From Schistosoma mansoni (lineage: Eukaryota > Platyhelminthes > Trematoda > Strigeidida > Schistosomatidae): a stretch of 64,000 bases of DNA. The position numbers were made by a program, and so were the translations under genes. Shown here piece by piece: positions 33,801 to 48,800 of this stretch (positions are counted from its first letter, which is position 1; every line of letters begins with the position of its first letter). Below the pieces are notes generated by a model that saw nothing but the letters and a program-made list of their open reading frames with translations, did not search any database and had not been told where the DNA came from. The DNA is taken from NCBI RefSeq assembly GCF_000237925.1, contig NC_031502.1:13414675-13478674 (forward strand). The letters run 5' to 3'.

Positions 33801-36800
33801 TACCACCTAGCTACATTTGCACAATGACTTATCGGAAGATGAAGTCGCTAGTCTTTTGTCTATGTGGACTGGGTATTCAATGGAACAATTTATCCCGTCT
33901 AGTAAATCATCTCAAAATTTAAAGGATTCTGACATTTCCTTACCTGCTATAAGTCAAATGACATATGGATTACCTTTTGCCGTTAGTTTGCTAGGAAGCC
34001 TATTATACAATCAAATTCATCGTCTTTCTGACTATGTTATCAGTGTAAATGGAACCGGATCTAAATTTCTTGATTGGGTAGCTATTAAACGTCCTAGTGC
34101 CTATGGTTACGATTCTGTATTTCAGGTAAAGTGTTTGCATGTTAGCTTTTTTATTATCTATGAAGAATTTTTTTGGTAATTACTACACATTTTAGGATTT
34201 AATGTTTTTAGGAAAGAGAGAAATTACGCTTATGAGTCAAGTTTTATTCCATATATCTTTCGAAGTATTCCGTTTTCAAACTCTGTTCACCTTTAATTAT
34301 CATGCGAATAGTTGTTAACGAGGTATGTATATCAAGCATTGGCTATCGACCTTCATGTAGTTATATTTCATAGTTTGTTGAATTTTAAGTGCTTCACACT
34401 GCAGAACTTCGTGAATTTGTTAAAATCTGAAAATGACTTATAAATATTATCAATATTGTGTTTAATTGTGTTTTTAGCTTGAACTGGATTAAAAAACCAA
34501 CAGCAATAACAGACTGTGTACTTAGAAGTACTGTTGTCCGAACACATGAAGTCGTTTTATTTTACCTGATAGGACTGATTACTGACGATTGTAATCATTC
34601 TTTATATGGAGTTTGAGTGACAGGCCGCCACTGCAGTTTATCAGAAGAACCTCCTTGAATTGCACCTCTAATGTAAATAAGAGATGATTATGCATATTTT
34701 TATGACTTGAAATGGGTTAGGTATTTGGTCTATACATCGTCCAAAGTGAATACTGTTAACTTTTGTTTATTAATCTCAAAAATGTGAAAGTTTGTTGGAT
34801 GTTAATTCTTATCAAGATCTAGTCACAAAGTTTCAGAAATATTGGGTGCTGAAGAAACTAAAAAGAGTCTGATTAATATCTGTGATTTCCTAGCCAATTC
34901 GGAGTGAAATAATTTTGCAGTTTCACCATGTAGTTTGACAAGTTTCAAGAAAATTAGGATTGGAATTTTAAATATCTTGAAGATGCTCAAACCAGACTAG
35001 CGGTTAAAGTACTATGTAGGGAGGTGGTTGAAAGTAGTCGACAGGAAACCCTGAACCTAGGTTTTGTGCTATTTGGCACTCGTCAGCAAGGTATGCCTGT
35101 AGTCTTAAGGGAACTGATGCTCCCTGGAGGATTGGACTTCGTGTCATCCACCATGCCAGTCGCCACCTTACATTTCAACATAGTGCGCGCAATGTCGAGT
35201 CATTTAGACTAATGGTTACATTGCAACTTGATAGACAGAATTCGGTCAGGACTAATGATTCGAAATACATGACATTGATCACTACTCGGCGGCCTATCAA
35301 CTGTAAAAGATAAAACATTTGATTTTTGTCCCTTCGAACACGTCAATATATGTGCGAGTCTAAAGTCACACGTCGCATATATGTTTTAAGAGTTTGAAAG
35401 TCATAACTTAAGAGGACCATTTCTTAACAAGAATCTATTTACGTTCAATTTGTGAAAACGTTGTTTTTATCAAATCTTCACATTTCGATGTTTCCAACAT
35501 AGCTATTTTCATTCTTTATTTTCTCAAGGCTTTTGATAAAAGCATATCACTCCTGTCACCCGAAAATCAAGCATACTATCGCCGTTTGGTAATATTTGAG
35601 CCAGGCATTGTTCTGACACCAAAAGTAAGTCTTAGTGTATTTTACTAACATCTTGTCATGGTTATAGTGGGATAGAATTGTGGATTGTGTTACCAAGTGG
35701 TGACTAAATATTGATTGTGTTAAATGAGGGTTACATGCTAGTTCAAAGTTTTTTCTTAAACATCTCTCTCTCCGTTTTTTTATGACTGAATAGATTGATT
35801 AATTTACATCGTTGAAAACCTTGGCGACAAATATCTTAACCCAAACAAAATCGACTTAGAGAGTGTTTTTAAACTCAACCTACCTTGTTTGTAGGTTTAT
35901 TTGAATCGACAATTGTTCAAAAGTTGCAGATTATGAGACTGAAATAAGAAAGTAATAGTGTTTACTGATAAGACTGGACAGTAAATACCAGTCCACATGG
36001 GCATTCAAGGTTGTGTAACTACTAACGGTTTTCCCAGCTACAAACGTTTCTCTGATTTGGTGCCTATTAATTTGGGTTATTAAATCAGAAGGTTTCCATC
36101 GCCCTCTAGAAAACAATCTCAGTGCAGTATTCGTAAAACAGTGAATTTCGTAGCCTATGAATGTGGGAGTCATCCACATCCTATTTCCCTTCAGGATTCC
36201 AAGTTAGCACTTACCTCGTGATTCAGTTTGATGATCCCTTTAATGTATGTCCTATCCACTTCCAATGTCTTTTCCAAATTTCCTCCTCACCGGGAAGATA
36301 ATTTGTTCTCTGCCACTGTAAGTTGCTGCTGATGGCGTAGTGCACGTAGAACACAGGGGTGGGGGAAGACCAATTTATTTTTTAATACAAAATTACAGTG
36401 CTTTCGCAAAATATGAAAACCATACATTGAATACATAATTTGCACATCTTCCATCAGTTATCCTTCACATCATTCATGATTCTTTCAATTCTGTTGTTAT
36501 TACAATAACTTTCTGTTTCCCTTTCTGTTCTATTCAATTGAATCTTCCCAATCTTCTGCAGGCATGCATTCCACTTTCTATTGGGTTTACTCACTAATTA
36601 TAGCTGTGAACATAAGTAGCATACACTACAATGGTATCTGGACAACGGACATTTAGTGTTTTGCTCAGACAATTGTTTATAAATACTTGCACTTTTTTGA
36701 TGATGGTTGTTGTGGTTCTCCACGTTTCAGCTCCGTATAGTAGAGTTCCATTTACTGTTCAACTGTAGGAATGCGGCTGTTGCTTTGCCAGTTCTTGCCT

Positions 36801-39800
36801 TCAAATCTTCATCGGATCCTCCACGTTCATTGATGATGCTACCCAGATACGTGAAAGTTTCCGCCTCTTCAAGAGTTTGTCCATCAGTTGGGACTGGGTT
36901 GGTGTTCTCTGTGTTGTATTTGAGGATATTAATTTTTCTTCTGTGTATGTTGAGGCCAACTGATGCAGAGGCAGTGACATCTGTTTCGATGAAGTCCGAA
37001 CAACTATTTAGTCTGCTAAAGAAATAACAGCAATGATAGTTATTAATTTGTGGCTCAAGGTCAACCAATACAGATAAGTTCCTGAGGCTTCGTCTCAACT
37101 AGGTGCGCGATGATTAATTTCAAGAGTCTGATTGCTTTTTTAGTGACTCGGAAGAAAACCCACCAGTTTTTTCGTCTGTTTTTCATTTATTCGCCATGGC
37201 GTTCGTATTATTTGTATTAACCTGATGATATTCTATGTATTTTACTTGTTCCAGGTTTGTGGGATCCTGTGGGCAATACCTGAGGACAAGGCTGAGATGG
37301 TTCTTTCTCTCTACACTCGTTATTCTTTAACTGTTAGGCATTGGATTTATAAAGTAGGGAACTGTGGCTACACAATACATGGTATACAACTAGATCTTTT
37401 GAAATCATATATCGACCCCGTTGAGCAAGCAGTGAGTTACTATTTCGGTGTATCGTTTATTAGTATGAATGCTTGCTATTAACTCAACTGTTATTGAATA
37501 ATGGGAATGTAAGATTTGAAACCGTGTGTTAAGGTGTAAAATCTTTCGTATTCAGGGCATAATATAATCATTTATGATTATTTAATGCTTATTAGCAGGA
37601 CTAATTTAATTGATTAAACGGTAGATTTAAATATTATGGGAGAGATTCAGACAGATTTTATCAGTCGACTGACCTATATGAAATTTGACGGTTTGGCTGT
37701 TATAATTCTAAGTAATTGTATGATTTGGTCTTGTTATTATACTTCGTTCCTTGTTTTTATATTATTGTTGTGTATTCAATAGGTAAGCCTACTGTCAGTA
37801 ATTATTCGACGTGCATGCTTATAGATTTTCTGTGTAATTTAATTCGATTCATTTGAAGTCCATTGATTGGAAACGATAGTGTATGGTATAAGGAATCTAC
37901 TTTTACGTAGGTTTACGGGAATAAAAAGGTTAATAAGTTTAGTTTTCACCTCATCAGCATTGAAATCCTAGTTTGATTGAACCTTGTATTGTATATCCTT
38001 AAACTATGATACCTAATCCTCAAATTTGTGTATTGCCTTTCACTTCACTTTATTTTTCAAGTAATATATATAATGTGGAAAGTTTTGACTTGTTATTTCA
38101 GCTATATTTTTATAGTATGTTCAAATTAGTTTTTAAAATGCATTTTATTTATAATTAATAACAGACCACTAACCTTAGTTTGTTTTAAAAATACATTTGT
38201 AGAACTATCATGCCAAGTTTATACAGAACTATTTTACTTTTTGTGGGGGTCGTTGGTTAAAACTTGTATCTTCTTGGGAACATATTTATTTCTGGAATAA
38301 TGCCACTGAACATTTGTTCAAGGCTGCTCAGTTGGATAAGTTAGTTGATTTGTTAATCAACCTAGATTTTCTTCGTGGTCGGCTGAAAGTTATTGGTACG
38401 ACACCCGTGATTGCAGACTTTCAACGTTATCGTGCTGTTTTCGTCACATTGAATCGAATGGCTGAATGGTAATATTTTTATTAAAACCAGCTTTTTGTCG
38501 TAATGAAGTTATTCATCCTTTTTATTAGATGTTGTGTGGTATTTATTTTAAAAGCTAATTCAAAATCTGACTGTAATAGCGAAAATTATTCACTATTGGT
38601 TGCCGGATGATTGAGATATTTATTGTCTGGTGTAGATGATCCAAAAACCTTTTCCTGTGTAAAAGTGAGTGATTCATCCACTACAAGACATTGATCCACA
38701 ATTATCAGTATTATTGCAAACTTTTTTCGAATAGCAAGAAATTGTGAATACATAGATTTTCAGCTAGCAACATATATCTATCGGAACCTACTCTTAGTAG
38801 GTTCGAAGGAGTCTATTGAAAACTCTGGACCTACGTTTCGTGCTCGTTGGAACTCATCAGAAAGGTATGTCTGAAGTCTTGAAGGAACTGGTAGCCTCCG
38901 TCGGATTCGGACTGCACCACTGGCTGAGACTAACTTCTTATAGGACAGAGATATTAGCGTTAATTGATTGTAGGGACCCTTCGCCAACGAATGTCATCTG
39001 TCACGAGAGCTTGGGTTCAAGGTTTCCTGTCGACCTCTTCCAACCATACATTGTTGAGTCACTTATTGTTATCGATTCATCCACCAAGTATTTGTGCATG
39101 GGTCGCAGTCTTATTATTTTGCGAATCATACTACCCGATTGCCTAAACCGAAGTTGATGGAGTTTGGTTCGAACCTCGGACTTAGTGGCCGAGTTATGTT
39201 AGCTGATCGCCGATATCGTAACTTGTTGGGTTGAATCCCATCGGCAGTAAGAATATACAAACACACCATTGGTTACAATTTAGTGACCAGTCAATACCGT
39301 CTTTTCCTATTGTATGGATAAATCAAGTACATCAGAATTTCAAACAATAATGTACTATCATCAGTGTTTTCTAGCATTGTGTTGATATTTATATTCATCT
39401 TTGGCTGTCTATCTCCAACCCATATGTTACAGCTATTTGGTTCATATTTGATATAAAAATTGAAGGTGGTAATATATATGGAAAAAATGTTTTTCTATCT
39501 GTAGCAAAATATGGTTTTGTTTTCAATAACCGTAATCGTTTATAGCTATTTTCATTTCCTTGCGATTTCTTACTTGTGACCTTAAGAACTATGAATGTAA
39601 ATTTTCTAGTTTCGTTAGCATATACGGAACAGCGGAATGTATGTCGAGAAGGGGACTTACTGCTTTGAGCTTTTCCACTCGAATATGTGTTACCTCATTT
39701 ACCACTATCAGCTTCTGACCACTCAGGCATCAATCTCAAATCTAATGGAGTAGCAGTAGTATCTATTTTACTATCTTCCCTCATGAAATTCCCAAACGTA

Positions 39801-42800
39801 ATCCTATTACTGAGATTCAGTTAGGTTGATGTACATAGTACTTTACTTTTATAACACAGTTCTGCTAGATAACAATGCTACAAAATTTTCATTGGTTTGG
39901 TGGAATCCATATTTTCTATTTTCAGAGTTGTAGATGTTATAGTTACATTGAAACTTCTCCTAAGTCCTTTAGGGTTAGTTGATCTAAATGTTCAGCTTCG
40001 AAGTATCGAATCAAATGGTTGACAATCCCACTTCCTATACTTCAAGTTGTAGAATTGGAAAGTGTCTTTACTCTACAAAATAGCTCCATCTGATGTTTTG
40101 GTACACATACTTGTACCTGATATCTAAATCAAAATATTAAGCCTTTCTATTTATTTTTCCCTAGTTGGTCATAGGATACTTAATGATCATCTAAACTCTG
40201 AAGTTGTTAACTTAGTTATTTAGTTACCAGATAGATTGTGGGCTTGCTCGATGAAATTCTACCAGCATTGAAAACTGAAAATCGTAAAATTAGTTTATTT
40301 TGTAAAGTTAGTCTGCTTTACTGACTAAACTATAATATAATTTAAATGTAATTTATTTTGCAAACTTTTAGGTTGGCTTATCTTCGTTTTATTCAAACAA
40401 ACGCTTACTATATAATTGATCCAACTATTGTTCAGGACTGCGAACGGTCTAGATCTCCATGCCAAGGATCTCGTAGGAGTTCTGTGGCCAACTTGGATTT
40501 GTCTCCTCCCAACTTCAGACCTGATTCTAGATGTATAAGTCCTGTTGAATCACGGCGAAATTTGTTTTCAAGAAATATCAGGTCAAATTCAATTAATATA
40601 CCTGATCGTTCCAGTTATAATACCGCATCACCTAAGGGTATAGACTTACTGCAGCTGGGACTTGGTCTTTCCCAAGACAACCCTGTATTTCAGCAAGCTT
40701 TCCAGTTATTAACCGAGCGTCATCAATCTGTCTTAAAAATGAATCCCTCCTCCAAAGAAGAAGTGTCCAAGACTTTATCAATAGTTAGAGCATTTAAGTA
40801 TTATTGGTTTTGGTGGTAAGTTGTAAATCCATTTTTTTATACTGGAATAAACTTACCCGAAAATTAGAGGTGTCGACCTGCTTTATGTATAACACATTTA
40901 AAACCAGTTAACCAAGATTTGGCAAAAATGAGTTTGTTGGCAAATATCAAGACTACTTATTTTGTAAGTGTATGTGTGTGGAGAGTACGAATTAATATGA
41001 GGACTATTGTGCGTAAACTAGGACTTGTAGTAAATAGTCTACAAAACAACTATGAATAAAAATAATCTAGTTGAATCTGTTTGATGTTGAAAATCATACT
41101 TAGAATTCAAAGTTATAGAGGAATTTTATTAGCTCAGATTCTGCTTTTTACATAATCTTTGTTCATTGTTTTCATACTAACTTGTCAAATAAATCAACAT
41201 GATGGTGTTTTAGATTTCCTAGAAATTTTTTAACATGTGTATTTCATTGATTGGTGAACGTTTTTTTTTATAAAGCCGTTTGTAATTTTATTTGCTGGTA
41301 AACTGTGTTGGAAAATTATTTACACGTTTTGTCTTTGATCATTATCTATTCTGTTTCTTGATAGAGTAGAATATATTTTGGGAACTCAGTGTTTACGATT
41401 GTTTTAGTGGTCATAGTTTCCAACTTTTAAAAGGTTACAGTTTTACCATCAATTCACATATAGACAAACAAACATGTACCATATGTTGTGGAAAGGTTTA
41501 ATGTAAGAGTTCTGTGTTGTTGAAATGAATGCAAGGAATCCCGATCGATAGATGAACGCAGTAATATGATATTGCAAGGTGATGGGAGGTCTCAGCATCT
41601 GGTTATTGACTTAAATTACCCCACTATTGTGGGACAAACGTGCATTGGTTACAGCTAGTGGAAATCAACAGGAAAATTTAAGTAAAGGTAATAATAATAA
41701 TAAGTAGGGATCTACCAACTTGTCACTATTGAAAAGTTTGGATCTAGAGCGATATAGATACCAAATGCTTTTAATTTTTTATAATTGTCTAAGCGATCCT
41801 AGTCTGTTACAAAGTCTAATCTAACGGAACTAATTTCCACAATTTATTTAAGCGGGAACTAATCAGATCAACCTTTATACATAAACTAGTTTAGTCCCCT
41901 GAATTTTCTCATTTTTAATGAGTTCAGCCTATATTTGGTCTTATCAATTGGTTTATGATAAAGTTTGACCTTCATTTTTATTTATCACCTCGTTAACCAG
42001 TGAGATTTTGTGTCAAAATTCTTTAACCACAATCGATAACTTATACTAATATGTGAGACTGAAATTCTTTCTAATTAGGAAGGATAATTTTTTGGTTTCA
42101 ACATAATTATCAAGCATTTATTTATTTAAACACATAAATATTGGTACAAAGGTGTACCAGATATATATGCGCCGCGCAAATCTCATTTGATTTGTATGAG
42201 GGCTGTAATACTGCCCAGGTGCCTAAACTGAAGCAGGTGGTTTTCTTAGGGGCCCACACCCGGAACCTTCGACCCAAAGGTCTGATCCACAAGGCAGTAG
42301 AGCATCGTGAGGAGATGCAGTCCTATGGTAGCCGGTGACCAACGATTGATTCATACGCCATTTGTTCCTTCAGGATACTGGAGCCCATGTTCACCATTAG
42401 TTTGGAATCAGGGTTTTCCAACTCTTCGTGGTTGATTTTCCGTGTCCACCAACCCGGTTAAAGCGCCGGACATTCGCTTTTTGTCCTCTCAATTTCGTAA
42501 AGAACACCCCGCCACGAGAAGGCAGTGAGTAGATGATTAGAGTCAGACTGACTCTATGCTAACTCTATGGTAATCCAAGTACGGTTATTAAGTCAACTAG
42601 TTCTTTCTAACTAGTATGATGTAAACATACTCCCCTACTAAGCTGTTAAAATATTTAAAAGATTAGTGTAATTGAACACGTATGCTTGGTTAAAACATGA
42701 CACTAGACCATACCAGTTTAATGTGTTACATTTCCAAACAAATGTTGTTCATGAGAATTCCTATGGTATACTCTGTTCAGTAAATTCTGTCACTCGCGAA

Positions 42801-45800
42801 AACTTTTTCTACAAAACTACAGAAAACACAAGTCTTATTTATTAAATCACTAGGTCCTGTTCGTTAGATCTATTTTTTATGTTATAACCATCGTTCATTT
42901 ATGTATGGACCTGAACTTAAATACTGTTATAACGTTGAATTTATCGTGGAAATTGAAGTATAAGATAACTTTTTCTTTATGAGAAGGAACAGTTTATTTG
43001 GTACTTCAAAGTTTACAGTTGAGTATTATATATAGTTGAGGTTTTTATCTGCTTTTGTTCTGATGAAATTTTTAGAGTTTATTTTGTATGAGATGAAGTC
43101 AAGCTTGCAACGCTGTGATATTGTAGGTTACTTGGTCATTTACTAATTCACAATGTAATGTAACTTATTGATAATTTCAGATTCTTTTATGCATGTCTCA
43201 TAATTTCTTGGTAAATTTAAAGCGCATTTCTGCCACTTTTTCGTTTTGTTCTTACTTTTCATGCTATAGTAACAGTCACATAGCTGCTTCTCAATTATTA
43301 TGGGCCATTCCAACAGGATGTCAAGCTGTCACATGCTTGGCTGTTGAGGTACCATATACCATATCTTCAGTTCTTGCAAACGTCCCAACAGATGATTCGA
43401 TGGAAACTGTAAGTACAGACGATCAGGAGGATTTAGCTAATGATTCACGTCATTTACATCATAATCGTTATCGTAAACGATATCTAGCTTCAACTAGTGA
43501 TGGTCGAGTTCTTCTTTTGGATGCGAATTCAGGCTATGAAGTTGCACTGCATCAAGTAAGTAGACTAGTTTAAGAGTTTATTTAAATAATAATAAAAAAT
43601 AATAATAGCGAGTAGCTCAAGAAGAGCTCACCAACAGTAGGTTGATTTTGTATCTGAACTTTGGTAATATCAATCGGATTTTCAACTTGCTTTGGTTTCC
43701 TGGAGATAGATGTACTTATTGGCTCTCTACACTCTGCATCTGCTTTCACATGAAGACTTATTTCATTTCTTTCTTAAGAAGTCTTATGATAACGTTTGAA
43801 CTTATAAAAGGAATCTAAGCAAGTATACTATGTTAATAAAATATAATTCTGAATATCGGATCCTTATACGTCCCAATTTTTTTAATACTTTTAAAAGGTT
43901 TCCAAAAATGGGTATTATCAAGATATTATTGTAAATTTGGAATTATTGCTCAGTTGGTAGTTGTTTTGTATTCAGTAGTGTAGTACCTCATAACTGACTA
44001 TGCACGGAGATTGATATAGTCGTAACGTAGATGGATTCACTTAAATTTTGAATTTGCAAATTAGTCTATTCTTGGTCTTCATTGAGTATGTATATCCTTG
44101 CAAATTAAAATCTAAACTAAAATTAATTTATTTACCAACTATAGGTTTATGTGCTGGGCTCTATACCATACTGTTTGTGTAAAGGTTATTGATCATGGTA
44201 CTCATACCGAAATCGGTGAAGAGGATTTCGAATTCAGGACTTAATGATTGGAAGTTTAGTACATTGATCATTAAGGGATTGCTCCGTTAAACACTAAGCT
44301 AAGCAAATCAACTTGTCAATTCGTAGTTTGGGCATGGTTTTCTAACCTAACCTATTTTACATCATTACAGTATGACACCTTGGCATATAAATTTAAACAT
44401 TGTTTTGTGACTAAACAACGGATTTCTCACAACGTATTTTCTTTAGGTAGGAAGGAAGACTTTTTCGGAATGATATTTGCAAAGTATTACTCTTGGTATT
44501 TTCGTATGCTTTTTTAATGTTCCTGTTATTTTGTCACTTTATGTATACAGTTCCAATTACCTCTTCAGTCTTATCTCTGTTGTTATTTCTCTCCGTATTT
44601 TTTTCTTTTTTTGTTTAGGTATATTCACCTGAAATTGAAGTGAAGTTTTTAAGCTTCTTATCGAATAACACAGAATGTTTAACCTGTGGATCCAATGGTA
44701 GTTTAGTGTAGGTTTGTTGTGTTTATCTCCCATTGTATTAGTGAATTTCACTATTAAGGCGAACTTTTCGCTTGGGTTGTTTTTTTTTCGAAAGAAAAAT
44801 GAACACATCCGATACTCTTAATTGATATAAATGGAATGACTGATCTGAATGACTACTTTTTCTATGACTTTTTCTCCTTCATACTTATTAATAATGATTC
44901 CTGTTATTGTTTGTTTGATTATATCATTACCTATGTGTACCAGAAGTAATAAATTCATCTTGTTAGGAAATAGATTCTATTAGGATACCTTGCTCCCTGT
45001 ACTATGATGTATGGTGTCTGGCCAATGACTGGATCCAGGTTGTATCATATCGTCTAGATTATGTTCATTTACGAAAAAGACGAACAGTGAAGAAATATTC
45101 AAGAATATATATTTATATTTATAGGTAGTTTGTAGAAATTTCGTAGTTTAAGTCACGAACTGATATTAACTAGACCACTGTTGAAAATTATGAAGTACTG
45201 GATAGCTGCTTTGTCGTATTATGGGATTCCTTAACAGTCGGCATCTACGACCCTACTGTAGAGGATCAAACCCAGGACTTTCCGTGTTGTACACGGACAT
45301 AGCACGTCGACTTCTAAGTCGCTATCCATCTATACGTCTAACTTCAATCAACCCACGATATTGCGCGATCATTTCCCAGTGTTTATGGTGGATAACCGTC
45401 TCACACCCGACATAGTTAAACTCTACTGGTCACGGCTTCTCACCAGTTTTTCAGGAATTGCATTTCAAAGTTCATGACTAGTGAGTGCATGATTAATATT
45501 GGTGATATGAGGGTGTTTATAGAGATTATATATATATATATATAATCAGTATTATAGTCATAGGTTTATTTCTTGACACATCAATTTCATGATGTGTAGT
45601 TGTTTAGTGTAGTTAGTGCTTTCGTATTTTGATTTTTTTCCATTTTAGCTTTATCTATTATCATCATTATTATCGTTTATTACTGTTCTTATTCTTATCA
45701 TTATGTAGAATTTCAACACTTCCTGTCGCCGAGGAAATTTCAAATGAAGAATTTTTTCCATACGATAAAATTATTTCAAACCATGAAAATGATACATTTC

Positions 45801-48800
45801 ATTTCGACTACTATAGAAATCATAGAGATAGTTGTAATTTAGATGCTATTGGCAGTGATGACGATGATGTTAGCATCAATAATGGCTTTATTGATTCGAA
45901 ACACGTTAGTCAACATTCAACAAGAGAAAATATCAACATGTATTTGGAATCAAATGACTCGGAAGTATCTACTGAAGGGACAATTAGACGTCGAAAGCGT
46001 TCAACTATTGTTTCACCAGTTTATGATTCATCACCTATCGATGTCCCAACACCTATTGTATTAGCTGACCTACCTCGACTAACTGAATTGGCTCGTGTTG
46101 ATAACACACAAACTACAACACCGCCTATAACTTCTCAGGTTTGTTGTCTTGTTGTTTATAGTCACATTATTTCCTGAAGCTCATGTAAATAAAATTATCA
46201 GTAATTAATGTTAAAATTAAACGTTTGGGTACTAAATTTAATTTAATTTGCTGACTACTCATTGATTGATAGGGTTTCCTTGTTTCCTTTAGTGATTTCG
46301 GATTATGTAAACAAATTACTTTTTAAAAAAATATCATCCTATGATTACACTTACCCCGTTGTATGCCCATTAGTAATGGAGGTTTGAAGTGATAATTTAC
46401 AACATAAAATTTAATTTATACTACATTCTTTTTTTCTCTAGATTTGCAAATCTTCCACGAAGGCGAAACGAAACAGAAAAAGTTCTTTTTTTTCTTTTGA
46501 ATCTTCTCAGATTAATTTCTACATTTGTGTTGTTAAAGTTTATGTTGATTCAGAATCACAGGGCGTAATCCATCGATTATTTTTTATTGTTATTTTTCCT
46601 TAGATTTTATGCTACTAAGATATTCAATAGTATTGGAATGAGTGTTTGAGTTAAAGTTTAGGCAAATTTTTATTATAGTTCAGTTACTTAGCAACATGTT
46701 GGTTGCTCAAACCTCTGTAATTGTAATTTATTAACTTGGCATAAATAAAATAGCGTGTTCAGTGCTCTCTGGTTGTCAGTGATTCACTCTCCTGTTAACT
46801 ATAGTTCGTGACTGAAAGTGCCTTCAAAATACACGAACATTTCTACGGGAAAAATGTAAGACAAAAAATTCGATGAAAAAAACATAATTAGGATTCAGTG
46901 ATCTTTGAAACTCATGAAATCTAAGATGTAGGACATGGGTTAGTATTTTGTTCATTTTGGCACGGATTGAACAATTAAAAATATTAACTGAGAAAATGCA
47001 TATTTGTCCATGATAACTAGAAGGTAAAAATGGTAATGTTGAGAAGTTTCACTCTCTTAAATTACTACCATTTAGTTAACCAATATCATCTAATGATAAA
47101 TGATAGGCAGAAGAATAAACGATAGTGTGATCAACTAACCTTTGGTTGTTATATCCTGATAAAGAATAAATGAGTGGTAACCGCTAGGAATTATTTATGG
47201 ACTATTATTATATGTATTTCTATTAGATACCTATTAAGTAACTATATTATATGTATATTCATCTTCCTTTAATCATAAGCTTTCATTTGATCTATTGACT
47301 ACGATTATGCTATTTACTATTCTTAAGGTATTCCTAATTTATTAACTACAGTCTCTCACACTCACAGCCACTTTGGGCTTGATTTTGTATAATTGTTATT
47401 CTATTTTATTGTATGGTGCCGTCTGACTTGCTTGTATATAAGCTGCGTATGTGTGAAATACATGATTCATACAATGGGAGCTGAGATTTGTGTTCTGGAT
47501 TCAGACGGACAGGACTGAGTGAGAAGAGCCAATAAAGACTCAGAATCGACTCCAGACTGCTCGTACTGGTTTATGCGTTATTAGTTTGGTACAGTGTCGG
47601 GGTCATATAAGCCGTGTTCTAACTGGCGATCTTATCACGTAATAATTAACCGAACAAAAGTCATAATACTGTCTGAGGAATCATTGAAATGTCTATTTTA
47701 TGTAAAAATAATTTCTGATTATTGATTGAACCAAAAATACAATCAATGGATAAAATTAATATGCTCAGATGTAGATACAAAAACATAACATTATACAAAT
47801 AGTTTAATTCTATAAAATCAACATGAAATATAAACATATTCATAGAAATACTGCTAATCAGTTTGCCTGGACATATTCAATGTTTAATCAATTCTAGAAT
47901 TTCTAATGATTTATCTAAAGTAGACTGTATACGTGTGACTGTATGTGTTATTATTAATTGTGTATACGTTTTGTTTGTTGGTTCATTTATTTAGCCTAAT
48001 GAAGTTTCTTCTGATTCAACATATCAACTTCAATGTATAGCCTCGAATTCCTCCTTAGATCTTTTGATTATGACCGGTGAAGGTTGTCTTGATTCTGTGT
48101 CACATCATGTGGATGGAATTGAATCAAGTGCCTACATAAAAATTATACCAAAACTACCAAATGTCTATCACTTGAAACGTGGAAGTGGTGGAAAATTACG
48201 ACTTGATTGCTCCAGAGAATTAAGACTTCCCTATCTTCCTTCAGACCATTGGTATCCACAGTTATGTACCGATTCTAATTCAAAAGTACATCTTGCTTCT
48301 GTTTCAGAAGATGGAAATATTATTGCTGTTTGTTTATCTGATGGATTTATATGGTTTTATAATCTGGATATAATCTGTTGGATTTCTTGTATTTCGACCA
48401 AATTATCTATAGACTTTGTCACGAAATTCTTATCTCAAAGATTTTCAATTGATGTATTTGAAGAATATGAACGGTTGCAGGTAAATAGGTTGATGGTCAA
48501 CTATTTAATTTATTTCTGATTTTTGCTTTGTAGCATGTAGATGTTTACATATTTCAAATCTCTACATTCAGAACATTTACTAAGAAATAGAATGAGATCG
48601 TTAATGAATTTAGTTAATACGTTAATCTATTGATACATAAAAGTCATATATTTATTCATTCTTACAATTTACAAATAAGATCTTGGGTATACTGGATTAA
48701 CTGAAGCCTTCAGTGTCCCTTGTATACCCTTCAAGGAAATTTGATTTAATGGAGGATATTATTTTTTAAAGATCTTTGTTTCTTCATTTTTTAAAGTGAA

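Noticed and set aside
38227-38468. Shorter Apaf-1 exon 7 using the acceptor at 38225-38226
   Set aside because: The acceptor at 38201-38202 keeps frame and restores eight residues (NYHAKFIQ) that match the family helix.
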